DNA of 64,000 nt from Capnocytophaga sputigena (GCF_900446695.1 NZ_UAVP01000003.1:434001-498000), one strand, 5' to 3'; shown: positions 16,655-26,350, counted from the stretch's first letter. Notes: a model not told the origin generated them from the letters alone. Program-made: numbers and translations.

Positions 16655-18301
16655 TTATCGTGTATTAGGGTTTACATCCCACCAGAGGTGAGTATTACAA
16701 TCGTCTACAGCGCCAGGACCTAAAAGTTGTACGCCACGGAGTACATTTTCACGGTTTTCACCTGTGTATTCCGATTGAGGATAGATAGCACGGCGGACAC
16801 CTTTGGTACGACCATCGGTAGATTTGATAGTGTTACCGTGGATAGCATCGGCATTATAGGCTACAGGGTTGATTTGGCGAGGGTAACCTGTACGACGCCA
16901 TTCAGTCCAAGCCTCGTGACCATCGGGGAAAATAGCTAAATACTTTTGAGTAATGATTTTCTCTAATTTATCCTCGTTTGTAGCTGCAGCGGCATAAGAT
17001 ACTGTTATTTCAGAAGGTGCACCTTGATTGTTGGCAGCATTGAGAGGATCAACATAAGGAGCAGGCTTATTGGTGTTGTTGCTTGCATAAGAATTAGCAC
17101 TTACACCATTTTCTCTAAAACTCATTGCAATACCTTCCTCATAAAGAGTTTGGTCGGTTTTAGCATCGGTGGTAAGACCGAAGAGTTTAGCTTCAGCTCT
17201 TAAGAAATAGACTTCAGAAGTTTTCATCACATAAGTAGGTGAATCCTCTTTGATGTTAGGGTAGCCAAAGCCGAGATAACTTCTTCCCCCTGCAAATCCT
17301 GAACGTATACCTTGTAATTCTGTTTGATTGGTATAACCATCGGGGCGTTCGGTAGGGTTGAGCTTGAAGTAAGCGTTCATACGAGGGTCTTGATAACCTT
17401 TGAGGTATGACCAGATAGTTGCCCCCATACGGGTATCTTGGTAGTTATTAGCAATCATTTCTAAGCTGTTGAGGATGATAAGGCGCTCGTTAGTTTGGAG
17501 TTTAGCCATATCGCTCATATCTTCCATCACACCGCCATTGAGCGCTTTTTGAGCTTCTTCTTTAGCTTTAGCTAATGCCACATAGCGGATACGCACTGCC
17601 ATACGCAAGCGAATAGAGTTTGCAAATTTAATCCATTTGTTCAAATCACCTGCATAGAAAAAGTCGTTTTTACGGATGCTTTCAGGAAGACTGTAATTGC
17701 TTTTGTACTCGTTGAGATAAGTTACCGCTTCATCCAATTCTTTGAAGAGCTGGGTATAAATCTCTTCTACAGAATCGTAAGGTACTTTGGTAAGCCCTTT
17801 ACCTTGGTTAGAATATGGTAGAGGTCCAAACATATCGGTAGCGCGCAATACCCCTAAAGCTTTGCAAATCATTACCATTTGGTAGATTGCTTTGTAAGTA
17901 ATATCGTTAGGGTCGGCGAGGATGGTATTAGTTCTCACGTCACGCCAAGAGGAGATGATAGAGCTGAACATACCCGAATAGTTGTTGTTCATCCACCATT
18001 CAGCCATATAGCCTGTAATCATTGTTTTTTGGTTATTCCACTTATTAATAGGAGGGTTCATATAGCCTACATAACTATCGCCCATCATATTGATAGAGGT
18101 TTGGTAGAGGTTGGTACCATTCACCGCACGGGTAGGGATGATTTGGTTTTGAATCGTTCCCAAATACCCTGCTATGTTAATCCCATCGCGTTCTGCTATT
18201 TTTTTAGTAGGATTGGTAGGATTGGTATTGATGTCCTGAAAATCCTTAGTACAAGCGAAGGTAAGGAAGGACAACATACTGATATATAGTAATTTTTTCA
18301 T
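16655..18301 (-). CDS. SusD-like surface lipoprotein (SusD-like_2 type, GpdD-like)
   Basis: Glycan-binding partner of the SusC transporter 30 bp upstream. The signal peptide ends in lipobox TFAC, followed by TKDFQDINTNPT, a start typical of the SusD-like_2 branch. The body includes YPFSNQGKG-type loops, a KANSIRLRMAVRIRY helix and the late segment KYLAIFPDGHEAWTEWRRTGYPR, all characteristic of that branch. At 548 residues it is of normal size. It should bind the N-glycan released by the adjacent GH18 enzyme. Equivalence to C. canimorsus GpdD is by operon order. Confidence 0.92.
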   Translation of the reverse strand: MKKLLYISMLSFLTFACTKDFQDINTNPTNPTKKIAERDGINIAGYLGTIQNQIIPTRAVNGTNLYQTSINMMGDSYVGYMNPPINKWNNQKTMITGYMAEWWMNNNYSGMFSSIISSWRDVRTNTILADPNDITYKAIYQMVMICKALGVLRATDMFGPLPYSNQGKGLTKVPYDSVEEIYTQLFKELDEAVTYLNEYKSNYSLPESIRKNDFFYAGDLNKWIKFANSIRLRMAVRIRYVALAKAKEEAQKALNGGVMEDMSDMAKLQTNERLIILNSLEMIANNYQDTRMGATIWSYLKGYQDPRMNAYFKLNPTERPDGYTNQTELQGIRSGFAGGRSYLGFGYPNIKEDSPTYVMKTSEVYFLRAEAKLFGLTTDAKTDQTLYEEGIAMSFRENGVSANSYASNNTNKPAPYVDPLNAANNQGAPSEITVSYAAAATNEDKLEKIITQKYLAIFPDGHEAWTEWRRTGYPRQINPVAYNADAIHGNTIKSTDGRTKGVRRAIYPQSEYTGENRENVLRGVQLLGPGAVDDCNTHLWWDVNPNTR

Positions 18302-18331
18302 TGGTTTACATTTTTAAAATAAACGTTTTTA

Positions 18332-21300
18332 TTATAAAGAGGCTTTGATAGCGATACCTAAACTGCGGAGAGAAGGCATTCTAAAAAAGTCGGCACCAGT
18401 GCCATAGCTTTTAGTATTGGCAGTTGATTCGGGGTCGAAAGGCGCTTTGAGGTACAACATAGCTAAGTTATAACCAGTAACCGACATACTGAGTGATTTG
18501 AGCCATTTCATACTATTCATTTCGGCTAAAGGCAAACGATAAGTAAGTGATAACTCTTGTATGCGCACATTAGTAGCGTCATAGCTATAGTAAGCAGGCA
18601 AACTTACCCCACCATTGGCAATGGTTTCGTAGTATTTGCGAGCGTCGTACAACACACCATCAATCATTACGCCTCCACGGTCACGCGCATCGGCGGTAGC
18701 TTTAGAAACACCGTATTGGTCGAGCCACGCTTGGGTACGCGATTGCACAATACCACCAAAACGACCATATATCATTACATCGAGCGATAGATTTTTATAG
18801 AAAGTGAAGCTGTTGCGCCATCCCATAGTGAAATCGGGGGCGGTATTACCGATAAGGTATTCGCGAGTGTTATCAATTTCGTAAGTACCTTTGCCAGAAT
18901 CTACTAATTTGCCATCGGCACCGCGTTTAAGGAGTTTATCGGTAATCACATCGGTCATAGAACCCCCTTCGCGAATGCTGCCCACTTTGGTAATATCAAA
19001 ATAAGTACCATTGATAGGGTTGCGGTAATGATGAGCTAATTCCTTTACGAGGTTGATGTTGCGTGTATAGGTTACATTGCTGCTCCAAGCAAAGTTGCCA
19101 AAAGTTTTGTTGAAACCTAATCCCGCTTCAATCCCTTTGTTTTCTATATTACCTGCTTGTAACCACAAACGTTTGTAAGTACTGGATTCAGGTAAATCAT
19201 AAGAAAGCAATTGGTTGTAAGTATTCGATTTATAAACTGTAACATCAAGGTTTAAAGCGTTTTTAAACAATTTGGCATTCAAGCCCGCTTCGTAAGATTT
19301 AGTGCGTTCAGCGGTAAAATCGGGGAAAGGATAATCGGGGTCAGAACTGATACCAGTACCACTAAAACCAAAGGTACGTGTATCAGGAGTAAAGCCTTCA
19401 CGAGAGATAGGTGAGCCTACCTCGGTATATGAAGCACGCACTTTGAGATAAGGTAACCATTCGGGCATTTTCACAAATTCGGAAACAACCCCTGAAAGCC
19501 CTACCGATGGATAGAAAATCGCTTCATCGTTCGTATTTACAAGTTGAGACGCCCAGTCGGTACGCCCTGTAAGGGTAAGGAACAATCGGCTTTTCCAGCC
19601 CAATTCGGCACTACCAAATACAGCTATATTGCGGGTATGGCTATGTGTTTGCACTTTACCTCCACGAGGGTCGAGGTTGCTCACAGCAAAGAAATTGGAG
19701 ACATTGTGCAAATTACCTCTAAAACCAGCTTCTTTATGCAAGTTGTCGTCGTAAGAAGCCCCGAGGTTGGCAGAGATATTAAACATTTTGCGTTCATTAC
19801 CATCGGCATCTTGATATTTACCAAAATCTTTGTTGATATTAGCCATTATATCGGCATAGGTTTGATTGATTGTTTTGAGCGTATAACGCCATTCGCCATA
19901 GTAACCTACCCCTGTACTTTGATCGGATGTAGCATACGCACGCATTTCGCCCTCTCCTTGAGTGTTATCAATACGCACACGACCACTGATATTGAGCCAG
20001 CTAAGAGCATCATAAGTAAGAGAAGCAGAGTACATATTGCGTTTTCTCTTTTCTAAGAACTGCTGGCGATAGATATTCCAATAAGGATTTTCTTTTATGA
20101 CCCCATTGGCAACATTACCTACATAAGGATAGTATTGTTCGTTGATTTTGCGTGAAGGATTCCAGCGTTCCCAAGCTTTGAGTTCTTCAAAATTATCACC
20201 GCGAGGGAAGAGGTACAAAGAAGTGAGCGGGTTGAATACCCCTCCTTGAGAGTACATATTTTGGTTACCTTGCAAGATATAACTCGCTGAAAAATCTAAA
20301 TGCAATTTATTGTTTAGGAAATGAGTAGTATTACGCCCCATAAAGTTGTGACGGTAGTAACCATTGGTAGGGATAATCCCTTTAGAATCGGTAGAAGCAA
20401 AAGATACATAGGTTTGGTTTTGGGCAGAACCTATAGAAAAATCTACTGCGTTGTTGTGTACTACCCCTGTATGGAAGAATTTGAGAGGGTCGTAAGTAGA
20501 AGGAGTTGCGAGTTTAGCGCCCCAGCTGGTTTCACCACTGCTGCCATAAGTGTTTTGAAATTCGGGGGTAATAAAAGGAGTGAGCACTTCCATTTTAGAG
20601 TTGAAGTTTACGGAAACTTTACCTTCTTTACCTTTTTTAGTGTTGATAATCACCACCCCATTGGCAGCTGCTGCACCATATAAGGCAGCTGCTGAAGGTC
20701 CTGTTAAGATATTGATACTCTCGATATCTTCGGGGTTGAAGTCTGAGATACTTTCACCACCCCCAGGAGTACCGAAATCGCCACCATCGGAAGCAGAAGA
20801 AGCATTGTTGAGCGGAATACCATCTACCACATAAAGGGCATTGTTATTACCTGTGATAGATTTAGCACCACGCATAATCACCTTGGTAGCCCCTCCGACC
20901 CCAGAGGCACTGCGTTGAATGTTCACCCCAGCAACTTTACCATTGAGGTTGTTCACGAAGTTTGCGTCCTTCACTTTGGTAAGCTCTTCAGCTTTCACTT
21001 GTTGCACGTTGTAGCTCAAGGCTTTTTGTTCGCGCTTGATACCCAAAGCCGTTACTACAACTTCGGTGAGCTGTTGCGTTTCATCTCTTAACAGTACATT
21101 GATAACAAGGTTGTTACCGTTGCCTACTACTTTTTTAGTTTGGGTAACATAACCTATAGAACTAAATTCAATTGTTTCGTTAGCTTTAGCGCGAAGCGTA
21201 TACTTCCCGTCAAAATCTGTTGAAACACCACGCGTAGTACCTTTAATAACTACGTTCACCCCTGGTAAAGGAGTTTTACTTTCATCAGTAACGACACCCG

Positions 21301-21376
21301 TTACAGTTTTCTCCTGTGCCCATAGCAAACTGCCACAACACACAAAGATAAATAACATTAATATTTTTACCTTCAT
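18332..21376 (-). CDS. SusC/RagA-family TonB-dependent transporter (GpdC-like)
   Basis: First gene of the second glycan operon. Signal peptide ending WAQ, a carboxypeptidase-like domain (VTGVVTDESKTPLPGVNVVI), then LTEVVVTALGIKREQKALSY leading into the plug, and a plug segment with ALYVVDGIPLNN. The remainder is a large beta barrel of 1014 residues in total. It probably imports the oligosaccharide cut by the GH18 enzyme. A Bacteroidota promoter with 19-bp spacing lies 32 bp upstream. The substrate is inferred from the operon; the family is certain. Confidence 0.93.
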   Translation of the reverse strand: MKVKILMLFIFVCCGSLLWAQEKTVTGVVTDESKTPLPGVNVVIKGTTRGVSTDFDGKYTLRAKANETIEFSSIGYVTQTKKVVGNGNNLVINVLLRDETQQLTEVVVTALGIKREQKALSYNVQQVKAEELTKVKDANFVNNLNGKVAGVNIQRSASGVGGATKVIMRGAKSITGNNNALYVVDGIPLNNASSASDGGDFGTPGGGESISDFNPEDIESINILTGPSAAALYGAAAANGVVIINTKKGKEGKVSVNFNSKMEVLTPFITPEFQNTYGSSGETSWGAKLATPSTYDPLKFFHTGVVHNNAVDFSIGSAQNQTYVSFASTDSKGIIPTNGYYRHNFMGRNTTHFLNNKLHLDFSASYILQGNQNMYSQGGVFNPLTSLYLFPRGDNFEELKAWERWNPSRKINEQYYPYVGNVANGVIKENPYWNIYRQQFLEKRKRNMYSASLTYDALSWLNISGRVRIDNTQGEGEMRAYATSDQSTGVGYYGEWRYTLKTINQTYADIMANINKDFGKYQDADGNERKMFNISANLGASYDDNLHKEAGFRGNLHNVSNFFAVSNLDPRGGKVQTHSHTRNIAVFGSAELGWKSRLFLTLTGRTDWASQLVNTNDEAIFYPSVGLSGVVSEFVKMPEWLPYLKVRASYTEVGSPISREGFTPDTRTFGFSGTGISSDPDYPFPDFTAERTKSYEAGLNAKLFKNALNLDVTVYKSNTYNQLLSYDLPESSTYKRLWLQAGNIENKGIEAGLGFNKTFGNFAWSSNVTYTRNINLVKELAHHYRNPINGTYFDITKVGSIREGGSMTDVITDKLLKRGADGKLVDSGKGTYEIDNTREYLIGNTAPDFTMGWRNSFTFYKNLSLDVMIYGRFGGIVQSRTQAWLDQYGVSKATADARDRGGVMIDGVLYDARKYYETIANGGVSLPAYYSYDATNVRIQELSLTYRLPLAEMNSMKWLKSLSMSVTGYNLAMLYLKAPFDPESTANTKSYGTGADFFRMPSLRSLGIAIKASL

Positions 21377-21407
21377 ATATAATATTATTAAAATTATTAT
21401 TACGAGG

Positions 21408-21437
21408 CAAAGTTAAGAATATTTTAACAATTAGCAA
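21408..21437 (-). promoter_or_regulatory. Promoter of the gpd-like operon
   Basis: Minus strand: TTG (21435-21437), 19 bp, TAACTTTG (21408-21415), a match to TAnnTTTG. It lies about 32 bp before the SusC start. Confidence 0.65.
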
Positions 21438-21664
21438 GGATTTTAACTTATTTTTTTGTTACGATTTAAACACTTTATCTTCTGTTTTAGAATATACAGC
21501 TGAAAATCAGCATAAAAACACAACTATTTAGAAAGATAATTTTTTCGCAATCTTCAGCAATATAAAATAAAATATTTTTTCAATAACCGCAATGGTTAAT
21601 AAATTATTTATAAGAAAAGAATTATATAACTAAATATGAGAACAAAATTAAATCTTGTATAAAA

Positions 21665-21696
21665 TTTGTTTATTTGTTATTTTCTCTGTACTTTTG
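21665..21696 (+). promoter_or_regulatory. Promoter of the Mrr-like gene
   Basis: TTTG (21665-21668), 20 bp, TACTTTTG (21689-21696). The expected transcript start lies near 21703, so the ATG at 21717 is the usable start and an upstream TTG at 21666 is not. Confidence 0.75.
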
Positions 21697-21716
21697 TCGT
21701 ATTATTTTCAAACACT

Positions 21717-22622
21717 ATGAATATTCCTGACTTTCAGAAAATAATGTATCCTTTATTAGAAGTACTTAAGGATGATCGCGTGTATTCTACTGAACAAATT
21801 GTAGAGATACTACGGGTACACTTTATGCTTTCTATAGACAATATGAAAGTGAGAGTTCCTAATGGCAAACAATCACTATTTCGCAATCGCATAGATTGGG
21901 CTCTGAACAACCTCTTACAAGCGGGACTTATTGTGAGTTTGCTCAAAGGTTATTACCAAATTACTGAAGAAGGAAAAAATGTACTCTATCAAGAAATGGG
22001 GTCAGTGATGGATACGGCTTTTTTGCGCAAGTTCGAGCAGTTCAAGGCTTGGAAAACAATGTTTGAAGAAGATACCAATAGTTCAAAGCCTATAGAGACT
22101 GAAATGGAAAAGGAAACCCCTGAAGTAATTATAGGAAAGGCAATAGTAATGCTCTATCAATCACTAAAATTTGAGCTTTTGCAATCTATCAAAAACAAAC
22201 CTATTTCGTTTTTTGAATACTTCATTGTGGAACTTTTGAGAAAAATAGGTTATAAGGGAATTGATTCTAGCAACTTTGAGGTGATTGGCAAGCAAGAAAA
22301 AGAAGGAATAGAAGGCATACTATACCAAGATGAGTTGTGTATAGAAAAGGTTTATATACAAGCTAAGAAATGGGAAATGGAGGTAACTTCTAAAGATGTG
22401 CGCAACTTTATAGGTGCTTTAAATCTAAAAGACACTAATAAAGGCGTGTTTATCACTACTTCTACTTTTTCAGCTGAAGCTAAAGCTGTTGCCAAACAAA
22501 ACCCTTTGCACAAAATCATCTTAATAGACTCTGACCAATTGATGCAATTGGCAATTCGCCACAATGTAGGTATACAAACCAAACAAATCGTAGAAATCAA
22601 AGGAATTGATGAGAATTTTTAA
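21717..22622 (+). CDS. mrr: Mrr-family restriction endonuclease
   Basis: Two-domain protein of 301 residues. Residues about 1-95 form the Mrr N-terminal winged helix (DFQKIMYPLLEVLKDDRVYS and LLQAGLIVSLLKGYYQITEEG). Residues about 155-285 form the PD-(D/E)xK nuclease domain with FFEYFIVELLRKIGY, KEGIEGILYQDEL and the catalytic VYIQAKKW. The usual GIDG aspartate is a glutamate here (GIEG), which keeps an acidic residue. Mrr proteins cut modified DNA. No methyltransferase or other restriction gene is beside it, as is usual for Mrr. The start at 21717 is set by the promoter. It ends 12 bp from the convergent YfhO gene. Confidence 0.9.
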   Translation: MNIPDFQKIMYPLLEVLKDDRVYSTEQIVEILRVHFMLSIDNMKVRVPNGKQSLFRNRIDWALNNLLQAGLIVSLLKGYYQITEEGKNVLYQEMGSVMDTAFLRKFEQFKAWKTMFEEDTNSSKPIETEMEKETPEVIIGKAIVMLYQSLKFELLQSIKNKPISFFEYFIVELLRKIGYKGIDSSNFEVIGKQEKEGIEGILYQDELCIEKVYIQAKKWEMEVTSKDVRNFIGALNLKDTNKGVFITTSTFSAEAKAVAKQNPLHKIILIDSDQLMQLAIRHNVGIQTKQIVEIKGIDENF

Positions 22623-22634
22623 ATCCTAACTCTG

Positions 22635-25040
22635 CTAATCTTCTGTTTTATTCTTCTTCGTTTGCCACACGATGCCCCCTACAAGCCATAACATTAATAA
22701 TATAGCACCTACTAAACTGAGGTTGCTACCTGTTTTTACTATTTGAGGTTCAAATACAAAGCGTATTTCGTGTTTACCTGCAGGTACTGAAAGTGCTCTC
22801 AAAGTGTAATCTACACGATAAATAGGTGCTTCTTTGCCATCGATAGTAGCTTTCCAGCCGTGAGGGTAATACATTTCGGAGAAAACTGCCAAACCATTGT
22901 GAGGATTGTTACTTTCGTATATCAGTTCGTCAGGACGTACATTCTTTAGTGTAATCACTGCAGTTGTATCGACGGTGTATTGTGTAGGGAGGGTTGTTTT
23001 CAAATCATTGGCTGTTGCCAAGGCTTCTTCAGCAGGTTTAAATTTCTCTAAAGCCTGCATTACCTCATTATCGTTATTTTTTAAACTGAGTTGTTTTACA
23101 AACCACGCACTGCCCAAGGCATCATCATTATGTATGGGTTGCATTTGTCCTTCTTGGTTACGCAAAATTATATACTTCACGTTCAGCATATTGAGGACTT
23201 CCATATTACCTTTGGCGATTTGGTAATCAAAAAGTTCCTGCAAGCGTTTGGGTTTGGCAGCGTGATAGCCTCCAATAGAATGGTGGAAATACGAAGTACG
23301 CGCGCCATTGATACCCACTTGAGGTTCATAAACTCGATAATAACTCTTATCTTGAAGAATTGCTCTATCGGCAGGAGTTTCCTCGAAAGGATTTTCTATC
23401 TGGTATTTATCTACAAAACTATCTTTATTCACATAGCGTTTGGCGACCCCTCCCAAATCAAAGAAAAGCAAGACTAAAAGCGCAATTTGCATTCCCCTAA
23501 GTGGGATTTTTTTGTATTGATAGAGAAACAAAGCTAAAGCGGTGAGGAGAAAAAGCACGGTACTTCTCAACACATCGGCGGTATAGATGCTCTTGCGGTC
23601 TTCCACTATAGCTTGAAGTATTTGTTGGTTTGCATAGTAACTATCATTAGCACCTTGAAAATCTAAGAATCCTTTGGCTAACAAGAGTACTCCCATTAAT
23701 CCTAAGCAGATATAAAGGGTATGGAGCAAGTATTTTTTGCGTTGTTCTTCTTCTGTTTTAAGAAATTGCTGCAGTCCGACGATTGCCAATACTGGCACAC
23801 AGAGTTCCAAGAGCACTTGTATAGAAGATACCGCTCTGAACTTGTTGTAGAGTGGAAAATAGTCAATCATAAAATCGGTAAGAATACCGAAATTTTTACC
23901 CCACGAGAGTACAAGCGCCATTAGCGAGCCTGCCAAGAGCCACCATTTGAGTCGGTTTTTCACCACAAAGAGAGCCAGTACAAAGAGGAAGAACACTACT
24001 GCGCCTATATAGGCAGGAGCAGCAACCAAAGGTTGGTCACCCCAATAGGTAGGCAAATGCTGAGTTTGCGGTAAGGCTTGTTCAGGTGGTGCTCCCAATT
24101 GCAACAAAACTTCGTAAGTATGAGAATCTTTACCTAAATCTTCACTGTTAGAGCCTCCTAACAAGCGAGGCACAATGAGATTCAGCGATTCGGTGATACC
24201 ATAACTATATTCGGTGATATAGTCGTGAGAGAGTCCGCTACTTTGTTTTTTAGGAGTTCCCTCAGGAGTAAAAGTAAGTGTAGATTTACTGCGTGTACTC
24301 CAATCGGCATATTCACGGGTAGTGAGTAATAGGGTTGCATTGGCAAGTACACTCACCACTACTGCCCCTACAAGTACAGCAGTTGCTTTTCCAAAATCAT
24401 TGAGTTGTTTTTCTTTAACAGCTTTATAGAGAAGACCTGCACCTAAGAGCAACACTAAAAGTAGCAGGTAGTACGTCATTTGGAAGTGGTTGGCGGAGAG
24501 TTCTAAAGCTAAAGCCACTGCTGTGAGCAAGCCCCCCCAAAGGTATTTCCGTTGGAAAACCAATAAGATACCTGCTAATACTGGTGCAAAATAAGCAATA
24601 GCGTGTGCTTTGGAGTTATGTCCTGCTCCTAAGATGATAATCAGGTAAGTAGAAAGCCCAAAAGCAATAGCCCCCAAGAAAGCATTTTTGTAATCTACTT
24701 TGAGCACCAAGAGCAAAATATAAAACCCTACGAAGTACAAAAAGAGGTAATCGGCAGGACGTGGCAAGAAGCGTAGTGTTCTATCCAATTGTTTTACAAG
24801 GTCGTTAGGGTACTGCGCCCCCAATTGATAGGTAGGCATACCACCAAAGGCACTATTCGTCCAATAGGTTTCTTTGTTTTCTGTTTGGCGGTAGTCGTTG
24901 CGTTCTTTCGCCATACCCGTGTACTGAGCGATATCGCTTTGGAATATGCCTTTTCCCTGCAATACGGGGTAGAAAAAAGCGAGCGCAATGACTGCAAATA
25001 GCGCAATTATAACAATGTGGGGGGTAATTTTCTTTGCCAT
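22635..25040 (-). CDS. YfhO-family polytopic membrane protein
   Basis: An 801-residue inner-membrane protein with about a dozen predicted helices in the N-terminal two thirds, starting HIVIIALFAVIALAFFYPVL. It then has a large extracytoplasmic domain (about 560-770) and a last helix near the C-terminus (LVGAILLMLWLVGGIVW). The loop segment IAQYTGMAKERNDYRQ and the domain segment EMYYPHGWKATIDGKEAPIYRVDY fit the YfhO family. In Gram-positives YfhO is linked to sugar decoration of teichoic acids; the role in Bacteroidota is not established. The small DUF4834-type gene lies just upstream, 6 bp away, and both are probably one transcript. Confidence 0.88.
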   Translation of the reverse strand: MAKKITPHIVIIALFAVIALAFFYPVLQGKGIFQSDIAQYTGMAKERNDYRQTENKETYWTNSAFGGMPTYQLGAQYPNDLVKQLDRTLRFLPRPADYLFLYFVGFYILLLVLKVDYKNAFLGAIAFGLSTYLIIILGAGHNSKAHAIAYFAPVLAGILLVFQRKYLWGGLLTAVALALELSANHFQMTYYLLLLVLLLGAGLLYKAVKEKQLNDFGKATAVLVGAVVVSVLANATLLLTTREYADWSTRSKSTLTFTPEGTPKKQSSGLSHDYITEYSYGITESLNLIVPRLLGGSNSEDLGKDSHTYEVLLQLGAPPEQALPQTQHLPTYWGDQPLVAAPAYIGAVVFFLFVLALFVVKNRLKWWLLAGSLMALVLSWGKNFGILTDFMIDYFPLYNKFRAVSSIQVLLELCVPVLAIVGLQQFLKTEEEQRKKYLLHTLYICLGLMGVLLLAKGFLDFQGANDSYYANQQILQAIVEDRKSIYTADVLRSTVLFLLTALALFLYQYKKIPLRGMQIALLVLLFFDLGGVAKRYVNKDSFVDKYQIENPFEETPADRAILQDKSYYRVYEPQVGINGARTSYFHHSIGGYHAAKPKRLQELFDYQIAKGNMEVLNMLNVKYIILRNQEGQMQPIHNDDALGSAWFVKQLSLKNNDNEVMQALEKFKPAEEALATANDLKTTLPTQYTVDTTAVITLKNVRPDELIYESNNPHNGLAVFSEMYYPHGWKATIDGKEAPIYRVDYTLRALSVPAGKHEIRFVFEPQIVKTGSNLSLVGAILLMLWLVGGIVWQTKKNKTED

Positions 25041-25046
25041 TGTGAA

Positions 25047-25355
25047 TTAAATTTCTTCGTAATCGATATATTCGCCTACTTGCTTGGTAGCTTGAGGGTT
25101 TTTAGAATGAGGATTATTATTGATAATTGTTTGTTCTCCAGCTTGTCGCTGAGAGCGATTTTGCTGGTAAGCATTTTGTTGGTATTGATTTTGAGCGCGT
25201 TCAAATTCCTTTTGCATTCTCTGGCTCATTCGGGTGAGGAAAAAGCGCATTATAGAAGGAGCAAAAGCGCGCAAGAGGATTCTTATCCCCAGGAATATCA
25301 ATATAATAATCAGGATTGTTCGTATAAATCCTGTGAAAGAAGCTTCTGCCATCAT
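25047..25355 (-). CDS. Small single-helix membrane protein, DUF4834-like
   Basis: A protein of about 102 residues with one transmembrane helix at residues about 10-30 (TILIIILIFLGIRILL), then a basic, Gln/Asn-rich cytoplasmic-type tail ending YIDYEEI. This is the pattern of the Bacteroidota DUF4834 family, function unknown. The frame can be extended upstream to 25448, but that extension would run through the promoter at 25381-25412, so the double ATG at 25352/25355 is the likely start. It is followed by the YfhO gene. Confidence 0.75.
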   Translation of the reverse strand: MMAEASFTGFIRTILIIILIFLGIRILLRAFAPSIMRFFLTRMSQRMQKEFERAQNQYQQNAYQQNRSQRQAGEQTIINNNPHSKNPQATKQVGEYIDYEEI

Positions 25356-25380
25356 TTCTATTTTTTTAGTTTCATTGGGG

Positions 25381-25412
25381 CAAAGGTAGAAAGAAATTAG
25401 CAAATTAGCAAA
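25381..25412 (-). promoter_or_regulatory. Promoter of the DUF4834-yfhO operon
   Basis: Minus strand: TTTG (25409-25412), 20 bp, TACCTTTG (25381-25388). It is divergent from the transketolase promoter, with their -7 boxes about 80 bp apart. Confidence 0.7.
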
Positions 25413-25447
25413 TTTATAAATCTCAGTATATTTTTGTTCGTTATTCA

Positions 25448-25477
25448 TTGTTAATTATCAATTATTTTCTACCTTTG
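25448..25477 (+). promoter_or_regulatory. Promoter of the transketolase gene
   Basis: TTG (25448-25450), 19 bp, TACCTTTG (25470-25477), 30 bp before the ATG at 25508. It shows that longer upstream versions of the reading frame are not translated. Confidence 0.7.
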
Positions 25478-25507
25478 CCACATCAAAATATAAAACGAAG
25501 AAATACA

Positions 25508-26350
25508 ATGAATATCCAACAACTTACCGACCTTACTACGCAGGTGCGTAGAGATATCCTCAGAATGGTTCACAAAGTAAATTCAGGACACCCAGGAGGC
25601 TCTTTGGGCTGCGCCGAATTTCTCGTTTGCCTCTACAACGAAGTAATGGACATAAAACTTCCTTTTACAATGGATGGCAAAGACGAGGATTTATTTTTCC
25701 TCTCTAACGGACATATATCTCCCGTATTTTACAGCGTATTAGCCCGCCGTGGCTTCTTCCCTATAAGCGAACTGAATACTTTCCGCTTGCTCAACTCACG
25801 TTTGCAAGGACACCCTACCCCTCACGAAGGTTTGGAAGGCGTACGCGTAGCTTCGGGCTCCTTAGGACAAGGACTTTCGGTAGCCATTGGGGCAGCTCTT
25901 GCTAAAAAACTCAACGGCGACAAGCACCTTGTATATACCCTTCACGGTGATGGCGAACTACAAGAAGGACAAATATGGGAAGCAGCAATGTACGCAGGCG
26001 GTAAAGGGGTAGACAACCTCATCGCTACAGTTGATTACAACCACAAACAGATTGACGGTCCTACTGATGCTGTAATGCCTTTAGGTAACCTTCGCGCTAA
26101 ATGGGAAGCCTTTGGATGGCAGGTAATCGATATTGAAAAAGGCAACGATATTGCTTCTATCTTAAAAGGATTGGCAGATGCCAAAGCCTTAACTGGCAAA
26201 GGTAAACCCGTGTGTATCTTACTCCACAGCGAAATGGGGAATGGCGTAGACTTTATGATGGGTACTCACGCTTGGCACGGCAAAGCTCCTAATGACGAGC
26301 AATTGGCTAAAGGTTTAGCACAGAACCCTGAAACTTTGGGCGATTACTAA
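25508..26350 (+). CDS. Transketolase, N-terminal (thiamine-diphosphate binding) subunit
   Basis: Carries the diphosphate-binding half of a split transketolase of the non-oxidative pentose phosphate pathway, 280 residues. Visible motifs are NSGHPGGSLGCAEFL, the LSNGHISPVFYSVLARRG segment, the GSLGQGLSVAIGAALA loop and the HGDGELQEGQIWEAAM thiamine-diphosphate motif. The pyrimidine-binding and C-terminal domains are absent. In most Bacteroidota the partner subunit gene is immediately downstream, but here a hairpin and an unrelated nuclease-fold gene follow. The partner must be encoded outside this window. Confidence 0.92.
   Translation: MNIQQLTDLTTQVRRDILRMVHKVNSGHPGGSLGCAEFLVCLYNEVMDIKLPFTMDGKDEDLFFLSNGHISPVFYSVLARRGFFPISELNTFRLLNSRLQGHPTPHEGLEGVRVASGSLGQGLSVAIGAALAKKLNGDKHLVYTLHGDGELQEGQIWEAAMYAGGKGVDNLIATVDYNHKQIDGPTDAVMPLGNLRAKWEAFGWQVIDIEKGNDIASILKGLADAKALTGKGKPVCILLHSEMGNGVDFMMGTHAWHGKAPNDEQLAKGLAQNPETLGDY

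Larger units (their letters stand above)
21377..21716. other. 340-bp divergent intergenic region
   Basis: AT-rich spacer between the SusC gene (minus) and the Mrr-like gene (plus). It holds one promoter for each direction, at 21408-21437 and 21665-21696. A small inverted repeat, GCTGA/TCAGC, lies near 21499. I see nothing else in it. Confidence 0.7.

Noticed and set aside
25356-25448. N-terminal extension of the DUF4834-type gene
   Set aside because: It passes through that gene's own promoter and the first bases of the divergent transketolase promoter.
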